Origin: Serendipita indica DSM 11827
Lineage: Eukaryota > Basidiomycota > Agaricomycetes > Sebacinales > Serendipitaceae
Assembly: GCA_910890315.1 (NCBI GenBank)
Contig: CAJVGD010000001.1
Location: forward strand, 1,364,001 to 1,428,000
Direction of reading: 5' to 3'
Length of the DNA stretch: 64,000 nt
Positions 11,845 through 26,397 of this stretch are shown piece after piece (within the stretch, counting starts at the first letter, position 1; each line of letters opens with the position of its first letter). The notes beneath the pieces are model-generated. The model was not told the origin of the DNA, searched no databases, and worked only from the letters and a program-made list of their open reading frames with translations. The translations under genes and the position numbers were made by a program.

Positions 11845-12009
11845 TGGTAAAATGGCGGTAGAGTTCAAGGAGTGTTTTACCACAAATGGGCGAGTAAAGA
11901 GGGGTAAAGTGGCCAGGACTGCGTTGGAAAAGCTATATACAGTGTCCATATATCCCGGATATAATCAAAAGGCAAGATTTGGCCCTGTGTCACTCGCGGG
12001 AACAACGCA

Positions 12010-12843
12010 TCAAGGCTTGGGTACCTGGAGCGTTTTGCTAACCATAGCAGCAGCCCACGCCCCAAAGATGAGCGAAACATAATGAACGTCCCCGGAGCCA
12101 TCTTTAGATTCCCATAATGTGAACGTCCCAAGTGGTAAGCCTTGCTCAGACGCGACCCAGCCTTTTTGTGTCCAGAAGGCCAGTAGGCCGACAAGAATAA
12201 GCGTCGAAGGGATAGGGAGACCTTCAAAGTATCTCGATTTACCAGTAGCATCTTTGGGAATCAACGCAACCGTCGCGTTGAAGCGAGCCAAACGAGCAAG
12301 ACCGCAGCAGATGAAACCGGTAAGGATGACTGTATCGATCCAAGTTCGTAGTCCGACATCAAATGCCAACACAGCAGGGGCGACACCAAAAGAAATCTAG
12401 AAGGTAAACAACAGGCAATAAGCGTCGTGTGCAGGTTCGGAGACGATGTCGCGAGTGACGCACTAAATCCGCCAAACTATCCAGTTCTTGACCGAGAAGG
12501 CTCGCACTCTTTCTCCACCTCGCAACCTTTCCATCGAAAAAGTCAAACATGAGCCCAGCGAGCGGGTACGTGAGCGCTGCCCACAAGTGCGTCTTGTCGT
12601 TTGTGAGCAAGTAGCGCGCCGAGGAGAAGATGGAGAAGGAGCCACAAAAGCCGTTCATGATTGTGACGAGGTCAGCGAGACGAAAATTTCTGGGGGCATT
12701 GGAGTCAGAACAGCGAGAACGTGTTTGCAACGCAGGACAAGCTACCTGACGAGTGAAAAGTGTCCATCACTATCCTGATATTGATGCAGCGCGTCTTCTT
12801 TGGTTTCTTGACGCTTTTCTGGTTTGGCCGTTCGTGAGGTCAT
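12010..12843 (-). CDS. CHO1: phosphatidylserine synthase (CDP-DAG--serine O-phosphatidyltransferase)
   Basis: ER-membrane enzyme making phosphatidylserine from CDP-diacylglycerol and serine, the first step of the fungal de novo route to PE and PC. Three exons join cleanly: [11 protein letters not shown]...HFSLVR, then [16 protein letters not shown] through LDSLADL, then [12 protein letters not shown] to the stop at 12010-12012. The catalytic signature [20 protein letters not shown] followed by LDSLAD fits D-x2-DG-x2-AR-x8-G-x3-D-x3-D exactly. Hydrophobic segments at [29 protein letters not shown] and [10 protein letters not shown] are consistent with a multi-spanning protein. The start is fixed by the absence of another upstream in-frame ATG before the neighbouring gene. 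It shares a head-to-tail arrangement with NSE1, COQ7 and ALG13, all on the minus strand within about 4 kb. Confidence 0.94.
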
Positions 12844-12966
12844 GATGAGGACGAGGTCAAGTTCAGAGCCCCCGGGAGTATTCAATCTCGGAGACTCGAC
12901 TAACGACAATTACAGCCGATACAGAAGTATTTATTTTACTTTGGAATATAACAGCATATAAAATAT

Positions 12967-13733
12967 TCAGAACCGTTTGCAGAGCTGTATGGCAATCTGG
13001 CAGCCCCCCTCGACAATTGTAGTCAACAGAGCATGATGTGGTGCACGCTGTGAGTGATTCTCTACAGCGGTATCAAGATGTTCGAGCTCGTCGTCCCTAA
13101 ATTCTGTAATCACTTGCTGCAGCAAAGGAATGCTACTGTGAACGCCTTCAATCTGTTTCAAATCCCGCAATTGGCTATACATATGTCAGATGAAGGCGTA
13201 GCCTAAGCGTATTGGACATACTCATCGTAGTGCTCGCCAATGACCGTCTCAACTGCCTCTGTGCATGCCATGGCGGCCTCTTTCCCCATCATAGCAGTAG
13301 CAAATCCTAGTCCATATCCGGCAATCTTTGCTACCTCTGTTAAAATTGTCGGCCGTACGTCGTGCTGCTGCTGCAACTTGTCCATCACCGCCAAGTGCTT
13401 CTTCTCTTGATCCCACATTTCCTAACTGTGTTTTAGGTTCGCTTTGCTCGCAATTGGATTGCGACAAACCTGGATGAGCGGTCCAGCCTTTGGGTCTCGT
13501 CCAAGCACCGCTAGTTGACCCTTGTATATCCAGTTTGCTGCCACTTCACCAGCTTGGTCTACTCGTATAGCAGCATCAAGAATTTCCTTTTGTTCTGCCG
13601 TCAGGCCTCTTGGCGACTCTGTAGTCGCCGCATCCTGAGGGCCTTGAAGATATCGTGCGGAAGCCAATGATGACATGCATCTACATTGTATTCGAACTGA
13701 ATTTTTGCAAGCAATGCGCGCTAATGTCGACAT
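12967..13733 (-). CDS. COQ7: 5-demethoxyubiquinone hydroxylase COQ7 (CLK-1/CAT5)
   Basis: Mitochondrial di-iron monooxygenase that hydroxylates demethoxyubiquinone in the penultimate step of ubiquinone synthesis. The N-terminal MSTLARIACKNSVRIQCRCMSSLASARYL is basic, lacks acidic residues and looks like a matrix-targeting presequence. The ferritin-like core follows in three exons. Ligand-bearing helices are visible: RVDQAGEVAANWIYKGQ, MWDQEKKHLAVMDKL, ACTEAVETVIGEHYDE and FRDDELEHLDTA; the protein ends LCKRF. The two introns lie between the helices and close with normal GT-AG ends. It stops 123 bp from the CHO1 start and begins 46 bp from the ALG13 stop, a very tight tandem arrangement. Confidence 0.94.
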
Positions 13734-13779
13734 GAATCAAAGAACTAGTGGAATTGGGAGAGTTCAAGATATTTCTTGG

Positions 13780-14411
13780 TTAGATGAACCCCATCTCTTC
13801 GTCCAAAATCCTGCTAAATTTGGAGCCATCGTACTCTGGAAATCGTTCAAAGTCTTTGGACATGGCCTGCTGAATCGCTTCCGCCAGGTCGCTGTCATAT
13901 CAGGTCAGAATGTTTGGAAGGCCCGGTTTTCGACACGCACCTAACTGGAGAGGCAATCAAGTACCCAGAGGTGTCCAGAGCCTCTGCAAGTTCCGCTTGA
14001 TGGTTATGAAGCAGCGTTTCGTTGGGGACTGCAATGAGTTTGCGGCCCATTCGTAGGACCTCGATGATCGTTCCAGACCCTGCATCTGTTTTAGTACCTG
14101 ACAGACACTCCAATTTGAATCTACCGGCGTGACCGATGACCAAGTCGGCCGCGGCATAGTTGTCCTTCAAGCTCTTCTTGAACCTCCATATCGACGTTGA
14201 GATGCCATTTATTGGCGTATCCAGTAGAATTTCATCGTTCCAGATCCTTGGGCTCAGCGGAACTTTGCTATTTCCGCACTGGATTACCAAACGGTCAAAG
14301 CCAGTCTTCTTCAGGCTTTCGAAGACATCGTTGCTAAGCACAGCGGCAACCAGAGCATCAAACTTTGTTGAACCAACCGTGACAAACACGCATTTGCTAT
14401 CAGAGCTCATG
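13780..14411 (-). CDS. ALG13: UDP-GlcNAc transferase catalytic subunit ALG13
   Basis: Cytosolic catalytic half of the ALG13-ALG14 N-acetylglucosaminyltransferase, which adds the second GlcNAc to the dolichol-linked N-glycan precursor on the ER. The start MSSDSKCVFVTVGSTKFDALV has the canonical FVTVG-TxFD motif. After introns the C-terminal Rossmann half gives DLVIGHAG, GSGTIIEVLRMGRKLIAVPNETLLHNHQAELAEAL (the UDP-GlcNAc binding loop) and a closing helix SKDFERFPEYDGSKFSRILDEEMGFI. The stop is at 13780-13782. The product is about 180-190 residues, the size expected for the stand-alone subunit. The open frame extends 160 codons upstream of the chosen start, but that part has no family similarity and would overlap the 3' end of the Pumilio gene. 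Confidence 0.92.
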
Positions 14412-14804
14412 TCGACGCGAAATCCGTCGAGTGGTTTAGCATTAGAAGTGGGCGTATATATATCAGACTCGGAATAAACGAGGGGCAAGTGGAAACCACT
14501 ATGAAATGAGCGGATGTGGGTTTGGATTTGCGTGTGATGCAGAAACGAGTGTCTAATTGTCCAGATGAAGATGCGAGCGGACGGCGAAGGACTGTGTGAG
14601 GAAGGGATTGGATGCCAACTGAGTACCCTGAGGCTTGTGTGAGGTAGAGGCGGTGCAGGATGGAGAGAAGAGGAGACACGACAACAACACGATGGATAGT
14701 TTAGAAGAAGGGCCGAATGCAAGAAGGAGACAAATATTGTTCGCCAGAGGATTGATGCCGAGGAGGGTGATGATAGGAAGAGGGTTGTGGGACGTTGGTC
14801 CTGT
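14412..14804. other. intergenic: ALG13 upstream region and Pumilio-gene 3' flank
   Basis: An uninterrupted minus-strand frame happens to cross this gap, but its composition (Ser/His/Leu runs) looks like translated non-coding DNA. No other gene was seen. Confidence 0.5.
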
Positions 14805-17800
14805 TTAGATTCCGGGGGGCTTGATCTCCCTGGTAGGAGTAGAAGAGTCGCCGCTCTCCGACTTGTTGGCATTATGTGCCGTTCGCGAGTGATATTCACG
14901 GGCATTGATATCGATGTTTCTCACTTGCAGGATCTTTTCAACTGCCAGCAAAGTCAGCAAGGTCGAAAAGGAGGGTGTCGACGTACCCGCAATGATGTGC
15001 TTTGCAAAAGGTCCAGATGATGCGTATCGTCGCATATTGTGCAGCTGTGGTCGGAGTGCGGTCAACAATGCATCCAAAGGTTTGCCTTCGGCCACCTCGA
15101 GCGCACGCTGTAAAACATAGTCTGCACAGGTGTGAATTCGAGTCTTTCTATTGCTTCAGTGACTCACTCGCGAATTGATCCTTGATCATGGTAATGATAG
15201 GATTCATGCCGTCCGGTCGCTGCACGCTAATCTCTTCAATAAGTGGCCGCCTTTGCTCAACTGTGCCATTGAGGATCGCTTTTTCGCAGACGTTGGAGGC
15301 GTATTTGTGTTTCGACATGGGCAGCATATGACCAGTCAATGCCTGGATCACTCGAGTACGGTCATGAGACGACCCTTTCTCAAGGATAAACTGCATGACA
15401 TAGTTCTGAATGCCAGGATGAGGCTGCATGTGGAGGTGAATAAATAAATACGCACCCCATATTGATCCTGCATCAGTTCTAATGTCCGAAGGTGCATTTC
15501 GTTGAGCAGTGGCCTCGTGAGCTCGGGCTCGACATGCTCAAAGCATCGCTGCAACACCCTACAGCCATATGGATGCGTTGCCATTTCGAATACATGTGTC
15601 TTGAAGGTGTTGACAAATAGCGAGTGATCGGACAATGGGCTTTCCAGGAACTTTTGAATGACCTAGCATGATCGGCGGGTTAAGCGCGTAGGGATCGGGA
15701 TGTCACACGGTCTCACATGGTTCCCATTGGCATCTTTCACACACTGCAAAATGTGGCCATGGAGCTCGGCGACCCAGTGTGCCTGTTCCGCCGCGCCCAG
15801 ATAGTCAATCATCTATGGACGCCTTGTCAGTCTTCAAGCCCCAGATAGAATACAATGCTTACCTTTTGGAGTACCCTGCATCCATAGATGTCAAGAGAAA
15901 GCATGACTATGTGCCCCTGGAGCGTTCGCGCGATTGATGCTCTTTCCTCCGGTGTGCCTAGTTCGCACAGTCGTTGCAAAACCTGTAAGCAGTCAGACCG
16001 CCGAGAGGAACGAGGCACTAATGTGACCCACATAATTGCCAAACACATTCTGCGCCGAGGAGATGACATGATTGGGGATAATCTCACGGTAAACCATATT
16101 ACGGTTCGCCTCAGTGGCCGTGGTCAGCTTATGCTGGATAAACCGACTTCCGTGCTGATCTTTACTGAACTCGACAACGTGACCGGCAATGTCCTGCATC
16201 ACAATAAGCGTGCGCAAGTCGACAAGGTCCAGTACATACCTGGAGGTCCCACCGTTTGTTCCTGTTGTTTCTAAAGTCTTCGAGAACGGTGCTCCGATGG
16301 ACGGGAACCGATTCACGCTGTTCTCGCCGCACATGCCGATTAACAGCATGGTTTGTCTGTTGTGGTAGATTTGGAGTGGGCGACGGACGATTGTTCGAAT
16401 TATGTCGCCCCCGAGGAGGTAATGCAACAGACTTGACGGCTGGGTTGGGGATATTGGATTGGTGTCCGACAAAGGGCCCGCTCGATTTGGATGGTGGGAA
16501 CGATTGTGGGCGCACCATACCGTTGACAAGATGATACTGCTGACTAGCAAGCATCACATGCGATGAACCCTAGAATATACGAGGACAGCCCGTCAGTCTA
16601 TAATTTGAAACGGCCCTCATCGGCGAAATGTAGCTTGGAAACCTACGTGATTGGAATTAAACCGTCTCTGCCCACCTAAATCGACTACAGGAGATTGTAA
16701 ATGGGGGGGCATAGGCGGAAGCGGCGCATTCCAGTTGACAGGTTGGCTTGGAGTCGCATAATAGAAGCCTGTACCGGGTGTGGGCATGCTCGCGATTGTT
16801 GGACTTGTTATAAATTCCGAAAAGAATGCTTGCGGCCCCGAAGGCGGCTGCGCACGACGGAAGTAGTCATGTGCTGCCGACGGAGGGGGAGGATGCGCGA
16901 GCACGGGACTAAAAAGGGTGGGTGGGTGCATTGATTGCGTCGGAGAGGTATACGACATCTGTTCATACGAATATCGATATTCTCCCGAGGCCGGATAGCT
17001 GTTGTTGTGGTAGTGGGCGCCGAAGGCTCCGGACGGCGATTGTGGCAAGTGAGCGGTCTGGAGTGTCAGCTGCGGATAGCCTTGGTGGTGATGAGATTGG
17101 TGGTGAGAGACGCCGTGGGTTGGTGTCCCAGCGATGGTATGGAACGATGAGGAGGGCGCGTATAACTGCGAACTGTCTGGCGTGGCGTCAAGTACAGATT
17201 CCGACGGGTCTTGCGCTGAATCGACGGAGCCCATCAGTGAGGGGGTAGTCACGGTATGAACAGAATTCCTGGCGGACGACGCTGGACTGTACTTATCCTC
17301 AAACGCCTGAGGGACGAGTGAATAAACGGTCACTTCCGTAAGTGACGGAACAAGAATGCGTACACTTATCGGATGAAGGTGGTCTTCATCACCAACATTT
17401 GGAGCGATTTTTGACATTAATGAGCGGGTCGCAGCAATTTGGCTGCTGTCCGCATCCACGGCGCTAGAGAGTGACCACACGTCTACAGGAGCAGCCTCCG
17501 TCGTCCACTCGGGGATCTGTGTGGTTGAAGCCCAAGTTTGGTTAAAGAGCGTGGCATCGGATGTCTGCCAGGGAAGAACAGTCAGTGTCAGAGAATACGC
17601 CTTTTTGCAACCGGTTGGTGCAGGGAAATCAAAACATTAGAAGAAGGATCAACCAACCTGCCAGGACTTGCGCTTGTTCGGGAGGCCAACGATCTCAAAG
17701 GCGTTTGGCGGGCTCGAGGAGGCGAGCTTCCTGTGTGTTTTGGCCTGTGGTTGGGTGTGTCAGCACTCAGACTCTAGGGTAATACATCTAGTGAAAATAC

Positions 17801-17873
17801 GCACAGACGAGCCGGGGGAGCCAGCAGGAGAGTGCGTCGTGGAATGTGAAAGAGGGAGAGCCTTGGTGGCCAT
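14805..17873 (-). CDS. Pumilio-family (PUF) RNA-binding protein
   Basis: Sequence-specific RNA-binding repressor of mRNA translation and stability. The start [18 protein letters not shown], with the second exon [29 protein letters not shown], is confirmed by GT-AG introns. A long Ser/Pro/Tyr/His-rich N-terminal half follows ([18 protein letters not shown] and similar). The Pumilio homology domain occupies the C-terminal third, with repeats such as [60 protein letters not shown] and [15 protein letters not shown]. These give the usual SxxxQ, CxxxQ and NxxxE-like base-reading triads. A closing helix VEKILQVRN and a short disordered tail ending KPPGI complete it. Seven or eight repeats can be traced. 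Which yeast paralogue (Puf3 or another) it matches I cannot say. Confidence 0.9.
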
Positions 17874-18570
17874 TTTCTGGGGTTGTGTGAGAGTTTGAGA
17901 CCGGAAATATTGCTTTGCAAGTCCCACGGGTCAAGCAAGTCAGTGGCTAACGAATCTTGGGCCAAGGCGGGGTGGAAGCCGGCACGACCACGGTGTCTAC
18001 GGGGAAGATATAGTAACCTCTTGAAACCTTGAACGTATTTTGGGGCCTTTTTGATAGGCTCAAGGCTCAAATACGCGTAGATCTATGCGCACGAGTGGCG
18101 TCTCATCAAAACGCGGGCGGAAGAGGGTTCAAATGGGTTGAAACGAATAGAAGAAATAAAGATAAGGACTTTAGGCCCAGGTTTGAAGGCCAGAGAGCAA
18201 AGGCGGGAGAGACGAGGATAGTGAAACACTACGGAAAACAAGAAACAGCAAGCATAAGCGATGACAAGGGTGCTAAAGAAGCATTGAATATCGCTCATCT
18301 GGCGGAGCATGACGTTGGCTGAGTCCGTCGGGGAACTGTTTCTGATTGTTACGCACCCACGACTCCTCGGGCTTGTCCCATACGCGGGAACAAGGAGAAG
18401 TCATTTACTTCGAACCTTCTTTGCCCCGACGCTGCGACGCGTTTGATGGCGGGCGTCCACGTCGGGGTTGCAATTCATTCCCGCCCCCGTCGTGCCTTGC
18501 GCTCTCCGCGCCTCAGAAGCACCGCGTATCGCTGAGAATGCGTAGAAGTCCAGATCTCGATTATATACAT
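17874..18570. other. intergenic: Pumilio upstream region and kinesin 3' flank
   Basis: Some 700 bp between two minus-strand genes. A short minus frame continuing past the kinesin stop (18401-18570) is out of phase with the conserved kinesin C-terminus and was not called. No RNA gene or repeat was recognised. Confidence 0.5.
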
Positions 18571-21500
18571 CTATGCTCTCTGTGGACTGAAGAACCAGCT
18601 CGCACGCTTGCCTGCAAGCCACCATCCCGTCAGCGACTCTTATTCAGCCCGGAGAAGAAGAGAAGGCTTACTCGTATTCCCATCTTCCTGTAGCCTCGCC
18701 AACGGGTTCGCCGATGCTCCGCTTCCGCTGTATCCGCTGCCAGAAGAAGGTGCTGGCGGCGGGCCTGTATTTGTCGCGTTTCCACCACCTCCGCCGCCTC
18801 GGAGCGGCTTGGCGATCCGTCCAAAGTTGAGAGACGATGCATTGGCCACCTTTTGCGCTGATCCACGCCGATCATCAGCCACCCGCGATAGGGAAAGTTG
18901 GGTACGTACATCGGGCTTGCTCCAGGCGATCTCGGACAGCCTGCAATTGAGCTTCGAATTTCTGATTCTGAGCCGCAAGTCGTCGATCGGCATCCTGCAG
19001 CAACGCCTCGAGATTTTGGATTCGCTCGTTCCGCGCAAGCAATTTGCGCTCTGCAATTCCAGCCTCCTTTTTTAGCGAGCTGTTCTGGTCGACGAGCTGC
19101 TTTTGCACCAGCGTCAGTTGCTCGAGATTGCGCTCGAGGAACATCATCTTCCTCTGCTGTGTCTTGCTGCTGCTGTTTCGGATCACATTGCCATATTGCT
19201 CCTTAATCTCGTCCAATTGGATTTCCAATTCAACCACCTTGTGAAGTGTGAGTAATAGTCGGCTCGGGGAGCCATTCACGCACTTTTTCGCACCGATTCT
19301 GAAGATCCCTCATCAGTGATTTCTTCACTCCATCAAACTCGGCTAGTTGAACCGCAATTGCTTTTCGTGTTCGCTCCAAGTCCTGTGCGCTCTCTGCTAG
19401 GTTCTTGCCACCCTCGATACCGGCCGACGTCACGGCAAACGCGCGCTAACAGAGCGGAGATTCAGGAATAGACATTCGAGCGACTAGTCAGACGGACCTT
19501 GAGCTCCTCATTGACACCCTTCAAATTGTCAATCGTCGCGTTGAGACTCCGGATCTCGTTCGCCTTGAGGTCAATCTGCTGTTTGAGATCCTGCACTTCC
19601 CCTGTATGGGCCTGTTGGCGAGCGACATATTGTGCCTCCAATTTCGCCTAGGCGACAGAGTTTCAGCCACTGAGCGACCTGGCTAATGCGATCAATACCT
19701 TGAGTTCTTGAATTGACTCGGCTTGTCCGTCAATATTAACGGCCTCATCATGAATTGTTTTCTCTGCCAACAATCAATATCACCCCACACGGGGACATGC
19801 CCCATCTCACCGAGTAATTCTTCGTATTCGACTTCGAGTGTCTGCAGTCGCTGCTCGAGTTCGTCTCTTCGCCGGCTCAGAAGCTCATTCTCCTCTTGGG
19901 TCTGAGCAAGGCGATCGAGAGTCTCACGCACAAACTGCTGCTGCTCTCCTACCTGCCTTCTGAGGACATTGAGATCATCCGGGGACAGATTGCCGGCTGT
20001 CTCCGAGTCTAGCTTCGCCAGGGTCGCGCGGAGCTGCTCTTCCTTCTCGGAGAAAGCACCCTGCTACGCGGAGATGAATGCATCCTTTGAGGAGAAGACT
20101 ATGCGGCTGACCGTGTCGAACTTTGCCATCATCATGGCCATCTTCTCAGCCTTCTTCTTCTCCTTGTCTTCCGCTGCGGCATCCTTCTGGTTGAGTCGAA
20201 GCTCAGCAATCGTCTTTCTGAGTTCTTCGAGGTCGTTGTTCAGATCAGCATTTTGCTCTTTAAGAATGTCCATCGCAATCACGCTCTCCTTGCTGTCATA
20301 GTCCAATCTCTCGAGTTGGAGACGAAGTTCGTTGAGTTGACTTGACATGGCCTTGTTCTCCAACGATGTCGATGCCTCTTGCTCTTTCAAGAACGCGAGT
20401 TCCTCTTTGAGATCCGCGACGAGCTTCTGCTGCATCTTCAATGCGCTTTCCTGTCATATAAATCAGTATAATGGCTCAGATTATGCGAGATCAGAAGCGT
20501 ACTCTCTCCGCAAGCAAGTCACTGAGTTCATTCTCTCGCCTCAAGAACTCATCCCTCTCGTCTTTGTCCAATCCAATAGCCGTTGGGGTCTGGGGTCGAG
20601 AGTCTAGGTCTGACCGAAGATCCGCAAGTGCTGGGTTGATAGGAGTCATCGAGCGACCCGGCGTCGAAGGAGTCGTCGATGTGGGCCTCTTGATGGGAGC
20701 ACCGCCAGCAGCAATCTTTTCCTGTGATGTCCATTCTGATTGAGGAACCTGTTTACCAGAACGCCAGACAGCGAGTTCCGCCTCGAGGGCTGCGATATAG
20801 AGTTGGTAGGATGCATTTGCCGCTTGTGACTTCTTGAGGAAATTCTTCAGCTCTGCGGGTGATAACTCGGCATTGACACGAGCCGAGTTCTTGATAGATT
20901 TGGCTCTAATACCAAAGCGTAGTGTACTGAGTGTCTCCGCTTCGTTGTAGCCGCATGGCGAACAATTGATGATCAAGGTTGTACGAGAGTTGCCACCCAG
21001 TGATTCTTGAAGAATACGAGTCAACTTGGAGTCTCGATAGGGAATGTGTGCAGACTATATAGATCGTGAGTATCGAATATAGAGATCAGTGAGTACTCAC
21101 TTTGCCATCCGTCAGAGCATTAATGACCATGCCAAGCGCGGATAGAGACTTGTTGATCTTCTTGGCCTCTTCGAGTGTTTGTCCAGTGGCACCGGTCTTT
21201 CCAACCTTCTCCGAACCAGCAAGATCGACGAGGTAAAGGTTGCCCGTCTTGACACCGCCGGTGTCTGTATTCTTCTGGTTGATGGTAATAAGGAAGATGG
21301 AATGTGATCTTGAACTTTCAGCATTCATGTCTGATGAGGAGTTTAACATAGTTGGTTGACATATCTTTCCGCTTACTTGTAGCTGTCACAACGCGAGCTG
21401 CGCCACCTTGTCGCATGATTTCGTAAACTTCTCTGGCGTTACTAACGTAGTAGTCTGAGAGTCCTTTGACGTAAACGCCTTTGGACTTCTCCTCGTGCAC

Positions 21501-22290
21501 CTGCAGGTTGTCGTTTTGTGCTGCAACGCATGGTCAGTCTGCGGGTAGGTTCCATGGAATGCACCTACGAGCCAACAGATCGCGAATGCGTTCAAGATAA
21601 ATTTCCATGTATGAAACTTTGACCAAATATTCCAGATTCGGATCCGACTCTGCAATTGAGGCGAAGATCTGTTCCGTTATCCGCGGAATGATGCCTTTGA
21701 GGTCCTCTGAATCAATATCGGCACCCTGAGAGCCGTTAATCCTAACTCTTTCACATGTCCAAGTAAGGGGACACACCATCATTGTGAAAGTTTTGCCGGA
21801 TCCCGTCTGTCCATACGCAAATACGGTTCTGCAGATATTTTAGGATACCTGTGTTAGGATTTAAATGATGATTACCCTGTATGCACGCGTTAGCATAAAC
21901 GATGGGGCGGGGTTACAAACATACCATTATAGCCATCGAGAACGTCTTATCAGAAGGGTGTAAGACTCTGAGAGCTCATGAAACAAATCAAGGATCACCT
22001 TTAACTATTCTAGAAGAAGCTAGCGTTAGCCAGACTTGTGGCCACTCCACGGCAGTGAGCAATACACACCCTTTGACGCCATAATCAAACACCTCGATCT
22101 GTTTTGTGCCCATAGGGAAGATTCTATCAAAAGTGAAACCATCCTTCTCTGGTCCCGTCGATAGTTGGGCCGATTTGAGTTGGACCGTCTTGAAGCTGTC
22201 GTCAAAAGAGACGACGATGTCGCCTCCTTCGCGCATCTCGATCGAGTTTGGCGGCCTGAACCGACATACGACCTTGATATTGTTGGACAT
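18571..22290 (-). CDS. kinesin-1 heavy chain (conventional kinesin)
   Basis: Plus-end-directed microtubule motor for vesicle and organelle transport in hyphae. [16 protein letters not shown] opens the motor domain. P-loop GQTGSGKT, switch [10 protein letters not shown], switch II DLAGSEK and the neck region [15 protein letters not shown] are all present. Long coiled coils follow, then the fungal tail [13 protein letters not shown]. The last exon, after an intron near 18620-18665, gives [13 protein letters not shown] and a stop at 18571-18573. The motor is broken into many exons. Around the P-loop, exons of 11 nt (21999-22009), 21 nt (21925-21945) and 1 nt (21876) are required to keep the conserved [21 protein letters not shown] reading (see separate entry). 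Divergent from PIK1, 185 bp between starts. Confidence 0.95.
21829..21924 (-). other. single-nucleotide microexon with its two flanking introns in the kinesin gene
   Basis: On the minus strand the exon ending TATAATG is followed by a 48-nt intron (21924 down to 21877: GTATGT donor, CTAAC branch site, CATACAG acceptor). Then comes one G at 21876 and a 47-nt intron (21875 down to 21829: GTAATC donor, CTAAC branch, CTGCAG acceptor). The next exon starts AACCGTATTT. Only inclusion of that one G keeps frame, giving GYNGTVFAYG, the invariant kinesin sequence before the P-loop. The Gly codon GGA takes its three bases from 21925, 21876 and 21828. A single 96-nt intron would shift the frame and lose the P-loop. 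Confidence 0.85.
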
Positions 22291-22475
22291 GGTGGATGAT
22301 CGCCTGGTTGCTCAGCGGAACGCGCAAACTGCCCGCGCCAAACGCGTGTCGAGCCGTGATCTCGCGGTAATAGACGCTTGAACGAGTAGAAAGGCACCTA
22401 AAATCTTGTCGTTTGCTAGCCAACAGCCCTCCACTCAGTGGTGGCCAGGAGCAAGTTACCTTGGACCTTCATGCA

Positions 22476-26248
<3,773 letters not shown>

Positions 26249-26397
26249 GGTATTTGACTCAATGGCAGTGAAAGAAAATATGCGGGAGGGGTGTCGCATC
26301 TATAAGTCATACTTCTAATACATATTACAAGGAAACCCGAGTGTTGAACGGAAAAGCGATATACTACAGAGGACATTAGTCTATGTGACAACAGTTT

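Noticed and set aside
13895-14905. 336-codon minus-strand open frame covering ALG13 exon 1 and its upstream DNA
   Set aside because: Only the part from MSSDSKCVFVTVGS resembles ALG13. The rest is Ser/His/Leu-rich and overlaps the end of the Pumilio gene, so it is a fortuitous extension.
18401-18570. Possible C-terminal extension of kinesin
   Set aside because: The splice that restores SKRASWFF puts the stop at 18571-18573; the further open frame is in a different phase.
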